Assembly: GCF_005405085.1 (NCBI RefSeq)
Contig: NZ_BJDJ01000008.1
Location: 53,881 to 117,880 of the forward strand
DNA: 64,000 nt
DNA from: Lactiplantibacillus daowaiensis
Lineage (GTDB): Bacteria; Bacillota; Bacilli; Lactobacillales; Lactobacillaceae
Reading direction: 5' to 3'
The notes below the pieces were generated by a model that was not told the origin of the DNA, did no database searches, and saw only the letters and a list, made by a program, of their open reading frames with translations. Positions 25,578 to 34,076 of the stretch are shown here, in pieces (position 1 is the stretch's first letter; every line of letters begins with the position of its first letter). Both the position numbers and the translations under genes were made by a program.

Positions 25578-26748
25578 ACTATTTCGGAGTCAATTCTTGT
25601 TGTGGTTAGGGGCCGCCATTTCGATCGCTGAAATTGTCACTGGCACGCTCATGGCACCCTTAGGTTTAACTAAAGGCTTGATGGCTATCTTACTGGGTCA
25701 TTTGATCGGAGGCGGCCTGTTTTTAGTACCAGCCGGCTACTTAGGGGCCAAGCTCCATCGATCGGCAATGGGCACAGCTCAATTAGCCTTCGGTAAATTA
25801 GGCGTTACGGTGGCATCGGGATTGAATGCCCTGCAACTGATTGGTTGGACCGCCGTGATGATTGTCAACGCCCAATTGGCGATGAACGGGGTCAGTCAAA
25901 AGCTATTCCAATTTAAAAGTCCCGTTGTGATGGCACTGATCGTCACCGGCTTGATTTTGATTTGGCTGCGCTTGGATACTAAGGTATTGTTTCAATTAAA
26001 TAATATCATCGTCGGGTTATTAGTTATCGGTGTTGGCGTCATGCTAGTCTTGGTTTTTAAAACGCCAGCGACAGCTAACCCAGTCGCCACTAGCAATGCG
26101 TTGTCATTTGGACAAGCCGTGGAATTAAACGTCACGATGGCATTGTCATGGTTACCGTTGATCGGTGATTATACGCAACGGGTGGATCGGCCCGGGCCAA
26201 TCGCAGTCGTGAGTGCGGGCGGCTATTGCTTAGGGAGTATCGCCATGTTCACGACGGGCTTATTAGTCGTTTTGCGCACGGGTCAAACTGATATTACCAC
26301 GGTTTTGACGCAATCTGGATTTGGGTTAGTGGCTTTATTGATCATTGTCTTTTCAACCGTCACCACCACTTTTTTAGATGCTTATTCGGCGGCAACTAGT
26401 CTGGCTAATATTACCGGGAGTCGCCGGATCAATCGCTTGGCCATGGTCGTTACCGTTGTCGGTTTGGTGATCGCCTTGACGCTATCGATGCGCTACTATG
26501 AGAACTTTCTCTACTTGATTGGCTCAATTTTCACCCCGTTGTATGCCATTATTTTTGTTACTTATTTTATTCGCCATGCCAGTTTGCCGATTTGGGCCAA
26601 CTTTACTTGGTGGCTGATTGGTATTGTGGGTTATTATCAATTACAAGGGCTAAATTTCCCGGGTGGCACAACGTTACTTGTTTTACTCGGACTTGGTGGC
26701 TTGGTTTGGCTATCGGGACAAGCGCTACCATTGAAAACAGTGGCTTAA
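25567..26748 (+). CDS. NCS1-family permease, likely hydroxymethylpyrimidine transporter (CytX-like)
   Basis: 393 residues with about 12 membrane segments, of the cytosine/purine permease family (FLLWLGAAISIAEIVTGTL; SWLPLIGDYTQ). No thiC gene is seen and salvage kinases precede it. A role in importing HMP for ThiD is the natural inference, as for cytX genes in thi operons elsewhere. GGGGGCG precedes the ATG; overlap with thiE indicates one transcript under the TPP riboswitch. Confidence 0.8.
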   Translation: MTTKLFRSQFLLWLGAAISIAEIVTGTLMAPLGLTKGLMAILLGHLIGGGLFLVPAGYLGAKLHRSAMGTAQLAFGKLGVTVASGLNALQLIGWTAVMIVNAQLAMNGVSQKLFQFKSPVVMALIVTGLILIWLRLDTKVLFQLNNIIVGLLVIGVGVMLVLVFKTPATANPVATSNALSFGQAVELNVTMALSWLPLIGDYTQRVDRPGPIAVVSAGGYCLGSIAMFTTGLLVVLRTGQTDITTVLTQSGFGLVALLIIVFSTVTTTFLDAYSAATSLANITGSRRINRLAMVVTVVGLVIALTLSMRYYENFLYLIGSIFTPLYAIIFVTYFIRHASLPIWANFTWWLIGIVGYYQLQGLNFPGGTTLLVLLGLGGLVWLSGQALPLKTVA

Positions 26749-26770
26749 AACGTCGGCAACGGCGTTTTTT
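26749..26770 (+). terminator. Terminator of thi operon
   Basis: Seven-base-pair stem AACGTCG/CGGCGTT closed by a GCAA tetraloop, then TTTTTT. Confidence 0.75.
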
Positions 26771-26789
26771 ATTTTGGTAATTAGCCGGA

Positions 26790-26807
26790 TTATTTCCCGG
26801 GAAATTA
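26790..26807. promoter_or_regulatory. Palindromic operator-like element, copy 1
   Basis: TTATTTCCCGGGAAATTA with a perfect 14-bp palindromic core (26792-26805), about 90 bases before a secreted deacetylase gene. The same 18 bases recur at 53580-53597 before an MFS exporter. The regulator is unknown. Confidence 0.6.
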
Positions 26808-26897
26808 TGGGGTGATTTGGGTGAATATTAAGTGTGTTTTGTTGTATCACAGGGTAAAATAGAGGTAGGAATCAGGTGTTAAAAAGGGGGAGTTATC

Positions 26898-27917
26898 ATG
26901 AAAAAGAGCAGGTTAAGTTGTTATTATTTAGGACTCATGGTCGGACTGCTGGTTGGCGTTGGGGGCACGGGATTATCAGGACAAGCGGCGAGTCACAATC
27001 AGACAGTGACGTTTGGTCAGTTGACCAATCAAAATCCACATCGGTTAGCGGCGATTCGGGCTGCTGCCCGGCAAACCTTGTTAACGAAGACCCATGCCAA
27101 GGCCAGTCGGGTACCTGCCGTGTTTGCAGTGAAATTACCCACACATATGACGAAAAAAGCGACACTAACGGCCAAGGGGCTACGCATGAATTTATTACCG
27201 AATGCCTTTAACGTACGCCAAATTGTAATCCCTTACAATCAGTTAAGTGGCAAGATCTTAAATCGTTATTTACCGAAGAAGAATCGACCAGTGATTTTAA
27301 AGGCCAAGAAAGTGGTGGCCTTAACGTTTGATGACGGCCCGGACCCAACGTTGACCCCACGATTATTGAAGACCCTTGCGCGCAATCATGTGCACGCGAC
27401 GTTCTTTGAAGTGGGTCAAAGTGTTAGTCGCTATCCAAAAGTGACCCGTGCCGTTGTTAAGGCGGGCAATGAAGTCGGTAATCATTCTTGGAATCATCCG
27501 GATTTTAATCGCATTGGCACGGTGGCTAGTGTGCAACAAGTCATTCGCACTGATCGCGCGATTTATGCGGCGACCGGCAAGTTACCGCAATATGTGCGGC
27601 CGCCATATGGCAACATTACCGCGGCAGAAGGGCGTCAGATTCAGCATCCGATTATTCGCTGGTCAGTCGATTCACGTGATTGGGCTTATCTCAATACCCA
27701 AAAAGATATTAGCGAAGTTTTACGAACGACCCATCCGGGCAGCATCATTTTGATGCATGATATCCATGCACAATCGGTGGCGGCGGTGCCAACGATTATC
27801 AAACGCTTAAAGGCCAAAGGATATCGGTTTGTCACCGTTAGTCAGCTACTGAATAATCAAGCTTTACCAGGCTTACAGTATTTTGCGGCTAATAATTATC
27901 GGACTGCCGGTAAATAA
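26898..27917 (+). CDS. Secreted NodB-family polysaccharide (peptidoglycan) deacetylase
   Basis: 339 residues. Signal peptide at 1-31 (YYLGLMVGLLVGVGGTGLSGQA), a spacer of about 100 residues, then the NodB domain (about 137-320). It has TFDDGPD with the catalytic and metal Asp, GNHSWNHPDF supplying the two metal His, RPPYGN and a late LMHDIH. It would remove N-acetyl groups from peptidoglycan or another surface sugar polymer outside the cell. Ribosome-binding site AAAAAGGGGGAG. An 18-bp palindrome lies upstream. Confidence 0.87.
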   Translation: MKKSRLSCYYLGLMVGLLVGVGGTGLSGQAASHNQTVTFGQLTNQNPHRLAAIRAAARQTLLTKTHAKASRVPAVFAVKLPTHMTKKATLTAKGLRMNLLPNAFNVRQIVIPYNQLSGKILNRYLPKKNRPVILKAKKVVALTFDDGPDPTLTPRLLKTLARNHVHATFFEVGQSVSRYPKVTRAVVKAGNEVGNHSWNHPDFNRIGTVASVQQVIRTDRAIYAATGKLPQYVRPPYGNITAAEGRQIQHPIIRWSVDSRDWAYLNTQKDISEVLRTTHPGSIILMHDIHAQSVAAVPTIIKRLKAKGYRFVTVSQLLNNQALPGLQYFAANNYRTAGK

Positions 27918-27929
27918 ATACCGGCTAGC

Positions 27930-27975
27930 AAAGGACTTCCTGATGAACGACGATCGTTTATCAGGAGGTCCTTTT
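27930..27975 (+). terminator. Terminator of deacetylase gene
   Basis: Perfect or near-perfect 21-bp arms 27930-27950 and 27954-27974, ending in TTTT. Confidence 0.82.
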
Positions 27976-28016
27976 GCGTCGGCTGCCAGTCTTTTTGATG
28001 AATTGCAACTTTTCAG

Positions 28017-28045
28017 TTGACAATTGTAATCAAGAAACTTAATGT
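28017..28045 (+). promoter_or_regulatory. Promoter of T-box leader 2
   Basis: Perfect TTGACA (28017-28022), 17-base spacer and TAATGT (28040-28045). Confidence 0.7.
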
Positions 28046-28051
28046 GTAATT

Positions 28052-28318
28052 AATTAAACAGCCATTTATTTTTAATATGCGATGAAGAGCAGCGTAGAGC
28101 TAATGACTTAGAACAGCGACTGTCGATAGTGCAAGGACAGCTAGGTCGGGTTTACAGATGGGCTTGGAGCATCACTAGTTTCGATTAGTGCGAGTGGTGC
28201 CCGATACGGCACTTGGCCACGTGTGAACACGTGGCGCTGAGGTGACGGTCGTCACAAATCAGGGTGGTACCACGAATTAAATCGTCCCTGCAAGTCAATT
28301 GACTTGCAGGGATTTTTA
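28052..28318 (+). promoter_or_regulatory. T-box riboswitch controlling the C26 hydrolase and OppA lipoprotein
   Basis: T-box motif AGGGTGGTACCACG (28261-28274), then a terminator with perfect 14-bp arms (28285-28312) and TTTTT. The upstream part shows a Stem I with an apical loop GATAGTGCAAG closed by TGTC/GACA and a basal GATG/CATC pair. A possible specifier is AUG at 28158-28160, but the folding there is ambiguous. It should couple the downstream genes to charging of one tRNA species. Confidence 0.85.
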
Positions 28319-28350
28319 ATGGCAAAAAAAGGCGAAAGAGGTTGATGAGG

Positions 28351-29082
28351 ATGAGTAAACCCATTATTGGTATTGCACCAGGCGTGATTACAGTTAATAG
28401 TCAGATCTTTCCTGGGCGACAACGGGATTATGTGAACCGCAGCTATTTACGGTCAATTACAGCTAATGGCGGTATCCCATTGATGTTGCCCGTAACCGCA
28501 GATACCGCAACAATTGCGCAATATGTGAGTTTGATCGATGGGCTATTGCTTTGTGGTGGTGAGGATATTGATCCGCTGACTTATGGTGAAGAACCGTTGG
28601 CCAAGCTTAGTCAAATCGATCCTGAACGAGATGCGTATGAAATTGCGCTCGTTAAAGCCACGCATGCCAAACATAAACCGATTTTAGGGATTTGTCGGGG
28701 CGTGCAACTTTTGAATGCGTGTTATGGCGGGACGCTTTATCAAGATACGAGCTATATGCCAGCTGGTCAGGGGACCTTAAAGCACATGCAGCTACAATTG
28801 CCAACTTACGGGATGCACCATGTGACAGTTAAGGCGGAATCAACGTTAGCACAGTTCTTAGGGCAGACCAAGTTAGCCGTTAATTCATTTCATCATCAAA
28901 CACTCAAGCAGATTGCACCGGGGTTTCAAGTCGTTGCTAGTGCCCCAGATCACGTTGTTGAAGCCATTGAAGCGACGGCTGGTGGACTACAACTAGGGGT
29001 ACAATGGCATCCAGAAGAAATGCAAGCTGTTAATCCAGTTATGGCGCAATTATTTAGTCATTTTATTCAAGCGACACGTTAA
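28351..29082 (+). CDS. Class I glutamine amidotransferase-like hydrolase (peptidase C26, gamma-glutamyl-GABA hydrolase type)
   Basis: 243 residues from MSKPIIGIAPGV; AAAGAGG ends nine bases before this ATG, and upstream TTG/ATG candidates are too close to it. Motifs: CGGEDIDPLTYGEE, GICRGVQLLNACYGG with the nucleophile Cys, and GVQWHPEEM with the catalytic His-Glu. The family cleaves gamma-glutamyl amides. In an operon with a peptide-binding lipoprotein under T-box control it may release amino acids from imported gamma-glutamyl peptides, which is inference. Confidence 0.83.
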   Translation: MSKPIIGIAPGVITVNSQIFPGRQRDYVNRSYLRSITANGGIPLMLPVTADTATIAQYVSLIDGLLLCGGEDIDPLTYGEEPLAKLSQIDPERDAYEIALVKATHAKHKPILGICRGVQLLNACYGGTLYQDTSYMPAGQGTLKHMQLQLPTYGMHHVTVKAESTLAQFLGQTKLAVNSFHHQTLKQIAPGFQVVASAPDHVVEAIEATAGGLQLGVQWHPEEMQAVNPVMAQLFSHFIQATR

Positions 29083-29099
29083 AAGTTAGGGGTAAACAC

Positions 29100-30734
29100 A
29101 TGCAAACAACTAAAAAGTGGGTCACTGGACTGGGGCTAGTCGCTTTAGGACTAGTACTAGCCAGCTGCAGTAATTCAAGTTCAAATCAGACGAAAACAAC
29201 GAGCAACAAAACTTTAAAAGTCACCGCGACCCAAGCGATTGCCACGGCTGACCCTAATAAAGCCGACGATATTGCGAGTCAGGCAGCCATTGCACAATTT
29301 ATGGAAGGCCTTTATACGACTAACCAAAAGGGGAAAATCGTCCCGGCGATTGCGACTAAGATTGTCAAGCCAACGAATGGCGGCAAAACGTACACATTTA
29401 CATTACGGCATAATGCCAAGTGGTCGAACGGCAAAGCCGTTACGGCCGCTGACTTTGTCTATTCGTTACGTCGGCAAGTTAATCCCAAGACCAAGTCACA
29501 AGAAATTGGTCACGTTGCCGAACTTAAAAATGCGTCAGCCATCACGAGTGGCAAAAAAGCCGTCACGACTTTAGGTGCTAAAGCGCTAGGTAAATATAAA
29601 CTACAACTGACATTGACGCAAAAAGTGCCCTATTTTAACTACCGGTTAGCTACCGAAATTTACCCATTGAATCAAAGCTTCACCGAAAAGTATGGCAATA
29701 AATACGGGACGTCAGCCGCTAAAACGTTGTCTAATGGGCCGTATGTCTTAAAAGACTGGGATGGGACTAGTGATACTTGGACGTACACTAAGAACAAGTA
29801 TTACTATGCAGCCAAATCAGTCCACATCAAAAACGTGAAAGTCCAAACCGTTAAGACGAATACGACGGCGCAAAACTTATTTGAAAGTAATGCCGTTCAA
29901 GTCACTCAAATTACCGGGACGCAAGTGGCCAGTGCCCAACAAGGTGCGCTGAAGCAGAACCTAACGATCACGAAGTTGAATCAGTTGTACTTCATGCCAT
30001 GGAATCAAAAACGGACGGTCACGAAGAATGCAGATCTACGCCGGGCAGTCAGTTATGCGTTGAATCGGCAATCATTAGTGAAGAACGTCTTAAAAGATGG
30101 CTCGACTGCCGCGACATCGTTAGTGCCAACGGGGAACACGAAAAATCCAACGACTGGTAAGGACTTTAACACTGATACGGGTAATCTATACACGTATAGT
30201 CCAGCTAAAGCCAAAGCCTATTGGAAAAAAGCCCAAGCAAGTTTAGGTAAAAAGAAACTGACGTTGCAATTATTGACGAATGATAACGATGTTAATAAGT
30301 CAGTCGCTGAGTTTATTCAAGCTGCCATTGAGAAAAACTTAAAAGGGGTCACGGTGACGGTCAAGTCAGTGCCATTGACCAATGAAATCTCGACATTGAG
30401 TAAAGGTGACTTTGATTTTGCGACCTTATCATGGTCGAGTGATTTCCAAGATCCAATCGATTTCTTGAATAAAGCATCAGTGACGAACTCAGTTGATTTT
30501 GGGAAGTTTAAAAATGCCCAGTATGAAAAACTCATCGCCCAGATTACCGCTGGCACGCAAACGACCACGGCTCGTTATCAAACGATGCAACAAGCGGCAA
30601 AATTAGTCGCTGAAAAACAAGGGGTCACGCCGTTGTATCAAACAGCTGCGGCGCACTTGATCAGCAGTAAAGTCGGTGGTGTGCACTTTACGCTCTTACG
30701 TGATGCGCTCTATCGTTATGCTTATTGGAAATAA
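29100..30734 (+). CDS. Oligopeptide-binding lipoprotein (OppA family)
   Basis: 544 residues. Lipoprotein signal peptide with lipobox LASC (Cys about residue 23). The family motif near 95-130 (GKTYTFTLRHNAKWSNGKAV, then FVYSLRRQVNPKTKSQE) is closely similar to the protein at 4858-6501. It binds peptides at the membrane surface for an Opp-type permease that is not encoded here. It is 17 bases after the C26 hydrolase with TTAGGGG as ribosome-binding site, and both sit behind one T-box leader. Confidence 0.88.
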   Translation: MQTTKKWVTGLGLVALGLVLASCSNSSSNQTKTTSNKTLKVTATQAIATADPNKADDIASQAAIAQFMEGLYTTNQKGKIVPAIATKIVKPTNGGKTYTFTLRHNAKWSNGKAVTAADFVYSLRRQVNPKTKSQEIGHVAELKNASAITSGKKAVTTLGAKALGKYKLQLTLTQKVPYFNYRLATEIYPLNQSFTEKYGNKYGTSAAKTLSNGPYVLKDWDGTSDTWTYTKNKYYYAAKSVHIKNVKVQTVKTNTTAQNLFESNAVQVTQITGTQVASAQQGALKQNLTITKLNQLYFMPWNQKRTVTKNADLRRAVSYALNRQSLVKNVLKDGSTAATSLVPTGNTKNPTTGKDFNTDTGNLYTYSPAKAKAYWKKAQASLGKKKLTLQLLTNDNDVNKSVAEFIQAAIEKNLKGVTVTVKSVPLTNEISTLSKGDFDFATLSWSSDFQDPIDFLNKASVTNSVDFGKFKNAQYEKLIAQITAGTQTTTARYQTMQQAAKLVAEKQGVTPLYQTAAAHLISSKVGGVHFTLLRDALYRYAYWK

Positions 30735-30754
30735 CAGTTATTAAGGAACCCATA

Positions 30755-30785
30755 GTCGTCTGGATAAATTCCAGGCGGCTTTTTT
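30755..30785 (+). terminator. Terminator of C26-oppA operon
   Basis: GTCGTCTGG/CCAGGCGGC arms (30755-30763, 30771-30779) and six T. Confidence 0.8.
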
Positions 30786-30855
30786 GGTCAACTCGCCGAC
30801 AATTATGCAAAATGATATGCAATTTATGCATAAAAATGCTTTTTATCGAAAAATA

Positions 30856-30884
30856 TTGTATTAATAATCATTTACGCTTATACT
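30856..30884 (+). promoter_or_regulatory. Promoter of GlnPH-type gene
   Basis: TTGTAT (30856-30861), 17 bases, TATACT (30879-30884). Confidence 0.62.
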
Positions 30885-30915
30885 TGGGTTAATTTTGTGA
30901 CGGAGGCAACCGGGT

Positions 30916-32400
30916 ATGAAGAAAAATAGGTTGGGAAAGTTTAGTTGGTTATTAGGGTTAATGTTTGTCGTGCTCTTTGGGGCAGTGACATCGGCACAAG
31001 CCGCGACCAGTGATCAGTCATTGGCACGGGTTAAAGCCAAAGGGACGTTAGTGATGGGGACTTCCCCAAACTATCCCCCGTATGAGTTTCAAATCAATCA
31101 ACATGGCAAGTCGAAAATTGTTGGGATGGATATTGAACTCGGTAAGCAAATCGCCAAAGATCTAGGGGTTAAATTGGTCGTTAAGAAACTGTCCTTTGAT
31201 TCTTTACTTCCGGCCTTAACGACGGGCAAAGTCGATATGATTTTATCGGGGATGAGCCCGACACCAGCCCGCCGGAAGAGTGTGGACTTCACTAATATTT
31301 ACTATACCGAAGGCGAAGCCATCTTGATCAATCGAACCGATCAAGCCAAGTATAAGACGAAAAAGTCGTTAGCTGGTCAAAAAGTCGCGGCTGAAACTGG
31401 GACCCTGCAATACAACTTGATCAAACAACAAATGCCAGCCTCAAAGTTAACTGGGATGAGCAGTGCGGCGAATTTGATCTTAGCATTAAAGACCCACAAA
31501 GTGGCAGCAGTGGTCAAAGGGACGGCTTCAGCGACGGCTTATGCCAAAAATGATCCGAGCTTGATTGCCATCAATGGGCATTTTAAGACGAGTACGGCGC
31601 AAGCCGGGAATGCCATTGCCTTAAAAAAAGGTTCGACGAGTCTAAAACTGGCGATCAATCGTTCCTTAGCTAAAGTGAAAAAACATGGTTGGATTCAGAA
31701 AAAATATTTAAAGACGGCTGGTAAATATTTAAAGGTCAATACCGCTGATACGTCGATGTGGCATTACCGCGATTATTTCGTCAAAGGGGTGCAATACACC
31801 TTATTGATTGCAATTGTCGGTATTATTGGTGGGAGTATTTTAGGGATGTTGTTAGCGTTACTACGGTTTAGTGTGATTAAGCCCGTTCGGTGGTTAGCAA
31901 CTGCGTATGTTGAGTTTGTACGGGGCACCCCGTTGATGGTCCAAATCATGTTTGTTTACTTTGGCATCGGGATGATCGTGGATGTGTCCGCGCTAGTTGC
32001 GGGGATGATCGCCATCGTCTTAAATAGCGCTGCTTACTTGAGTGAAATTATTCGTGGTGGGATTCAAGCTGTTGACCCTGGGCAAACCGAAGCCGCTGAA
32101 AGCTTGGGGATGTCAAAAAAGGCAACCTTACAATACGTTGTTTTACCCCAAACAGTGAAAATTATCTGGCCATCACTAGGTAATCAGTTTATTAACTTAA
32201 TTAAAGATACGTCGATGGTCTCGATCATCGGGGTCACGGAATTAATTTATCAATTGGGTATTGTCCAAGCTGACACGTATCGTGGTGTCGCTCCCATCGG
32301 TGTGGCGATGGTCATTTACTTTGTGATCTGTTGGTTGTTGACGCGGGTCTTACGGTATTATGAACGCCGCTTAAATCATACGAACACACCGGTCGCCTAG
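30916..32400 (+). CDS. Amino acid ABC transporter, fused substrate-binding and permease protein (GlnPH type)
   Basis: 494 residues. Signal peptide at 1-29 (GLMFVVLFGAVTSAQAA); a family 3 binding domain at about 30-265 (GTLVMGTSPNYPPYEF, DMILSGMSPTPARRKSVDFT). The permease domain at about 285-490 contains the ATPase-coupling loop EAAESLGMSKKATLQYVVLPQ. This fusion is typical of glutamine/polar amino acid importers of lactic acid bacteria. The ATPase partner is not adjacent, so it must be shared with another locus. GGAGG ribosome-binding site; monocistronic. Confidence 0.88.
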   Translation: MKKNRLGKFSWLLGLMFVVLFGAVTSAQAATSDQSLARVKAKGTLVMGTSPNYPPYEFQINQHGKSKIVGMDIELGKQIAKDLGVKLVVKKLSFDSLLPALTTGKVDMILSGMSPTPARRKSVDFTNIYYTEGEAILINRTDQAKYKTKKSLAGQKVAAETGTLQYNLIKQQMPASKLTGMSSAANLILALKTHKVAAVVKGTASATAYAKNDPSLIAINGHFKTSTAQAGNAIALKKGSTSLKLAINRSLAKVKKHGWIQKKYLKTAGKYLKVNTADTSMWHYRDYFVKGVQYTLLIAIVGIIGGSILGMLLALLRFSVIKPVRWLATAYVEFVRGTPLMVQIMFVYFGIGMIVDVSALVAGMIAIVLNSAAYLSEIIRGGIQAVDPGQTEAAESLGMSKKATLQYVVLPQTVKIIWPSLGNQFINLIKDTSMVSIIGVTELIYQLGIVQADTYRGVAPIGVAMVIYFVICWLLTRVLRYYERRLNHTNTPVA

Positions 32401-32465
32401 CTTGATAAGGCTTTCATCTCGCGCGCCAAGTAAGTTATAATGAGGGTGAATAGGGGGCGATGGTG

Positions 32466-34061
32466 ATGGAAAACGTTCAAGTTGGGATGGTCGTAAGTAC
32501 CACTGACCAGCAAGAATACCGAATCTTAGCACTAGTTGATCATGACCAACAAGTGTTGGCGCAAGTTGTTGCGACCGCTGATGCGACGGTCAAGTTATTG
32601 CCGATTACAGCGCTGCAAACTATTGTGAGTGCAGACGGGGTCGTGGGCGCACAACCAGCCGATGTCCGTTTAGCGACGGTAATGTTAGCCGGGACGCACT
32701 ATATTCCCCAACGGGATGCTGTTTTAGCGCGCTTGACTGTGGGCACCTGGTTGTTATGTCAACGCGAACCCAATAATGCTCATGATGCTAAGGCCGTCTC
32801 GATTTGGACGCCAGCACATGCGAAACTAGGTTATTTGGCACGAACGGATAACCAAGCGTATGCGGCGTTGTTAGACCAAGGTCATTTATTATACGGGGTC
32901 GTGCGTAAAATTGATGCTGCCGGTCAGCGCGTGACGATCACGTTATTTGAAAATCAAGCGACCCAAGCCGGGTTACCTGCCCTACAAGTGCGTCAGCGGT
33001 TAGCGGCAACCCCGATGCAGACGCTGGCGGCAGTGCCGACTACGTCATTAATGACCCCCTTGGGCGATTTGGTCGTGAAAAGTAATGGCCGGCCAATCGC
33101 TTATCAAGTGACGGCATTGAATCCTTGGTTGGCAGATGATGATCGTCGGTACGTCACCAAACGGTATTTGATCACCCCTAATTGGGACGCGGTCACTGAT
33201 GATCAGTTGGTGACTTGTGTGCCAACGGGGCCAGCACAAGTCGTTGATCAGTGGACCAATCCGCAAGAACAAGCGGTGATCTTATCAAATATCGACAGCT
33301 TTTATGTCGTCGGGATTAGTGCCAAGACGATGACGGGCGTTAATGATAACTTGATGGCGGATACCACCCAGACGGCGGCGATGTATCGCGTTGGCAAAGT
33401 TGCCGCTCATCGACCGCTAAGTTTTGTCGTGAGTTGGATCTCGTACGGCGATCCACAAGCTCAAGTCGCTTTACAATTGGCGTTGGCCTATCCAGAACAA
33501 GCGGCACAATTACCATACGTGGCCCGCACGGCGACGCATACAGAAGCGACGTTTAATCAGGCTGAATTGGCAGCGCTCTTAGTCTCTGGCTTACCGAATC
33601 AACAACTGGGTTTGACGCTAGAACCAAGTATTGCGCCGTTTACGGTTGAGAAGTTGCGGCGGACACTGGGCGATGAGGTCTATCATGCCTTGGCCGGTTA
33701 TCAACGGTGTGTCCATTTAGCGACCGGTCAAGCCGAAGTGTCGGCGGCACTGTTACAAACGTTGATTCACGCCACGATCTATCATGAAATCGTGACCTTA
33801 CACTATGCCTTACCGAAGTTGGGGATGGTCAATCATCCGATCTATCCCTTTCAGCTATTCAGTGATTTCTTACAAGAAAAAGATCCACAGTCAACGGGGA
33901 TGCTAGCTTTTTATAACTTTGAGACGATGGACGTGCAAGAAACGCCACTGAAATCGATCGCTAGTGTAGCGGTGATCGATCAGCCAGAACATCCGCAACG
34001 GGTACGGGCAGCGGATGAGTTAGATTGGTTACAAATTTTTATGCAAAAATGGCAAGATTAA
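32466..34061 (+). CDS. HIRAN-domain protein of unknown function
   Basis: About 531 residues from MENVQVG; GGGGG ends eight bases before this ATG. A HIRAN domain spans about residues 75-165 (LAGTHYI, LLCQREPNNAHDAKAV, KLGYLARTDNQAYAALLDQG). HIRAN domains bind DNA ends or stalled forks in eukaryotic helicases, but here no helicase is attached. The remaining 370 residues match nothing I recognise and have no membrane segments. It lies 15 bases before the GH5 gene, but a functional link is not obvious. Confidence 0.62.
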   Translation: MENVQVGMVVSTTDQQEYRILALVDHDQQVLAQVVATADATVKLLPITALQTIVSADGVVGAQPADVRLATVMLAGTHYIPQRDAVLARLTVGTWLLCQREPNNAHDAKAVSIWTPAHAKLGYLARTDNQAYAALLDQGHLLYGVVRKIDAAGQRVTITLFENQATQAGLPALQVRQRLAATPMQTLAAVPTTSLMTPLGDLVVKSNGRPIAYQVTALNPWLADDDRRYVTKRYLITPNWDAVTDDQLVTCVPTGPAQVVDQWTNPQEQAVILSNIDSFYVVGISAKTMTGVNDNLMADTTQTAAMYRVGKVAAHRPLSFVVSWISYGDPQAQVALQLALAYPEQAAQLPYVARTATHTEATFNQAELAALLVSGLPNQQLGLTLEPSIAPFTVEKLRRTLGDEVYHALAGYQRCVHLATGQAEVSAALLQTLIHATIYHEIVTLHYALPKLGMVNHPIYPFQLFSDFLQEKDPQSTGMLAFYNFETMDVQETPLKSIASVAVIDQPEHPQRVRAADELDWLQIFMQKWQD

Positions 34062-34076
34062 AAAAGGAGTGACAAC

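Noticed and set aside
26876..27211. 111-codon frame overlapping the deacetylase start
   Set aside because: Out-of-frame shadow of a gene with clear NodB motifs and signal peptide.
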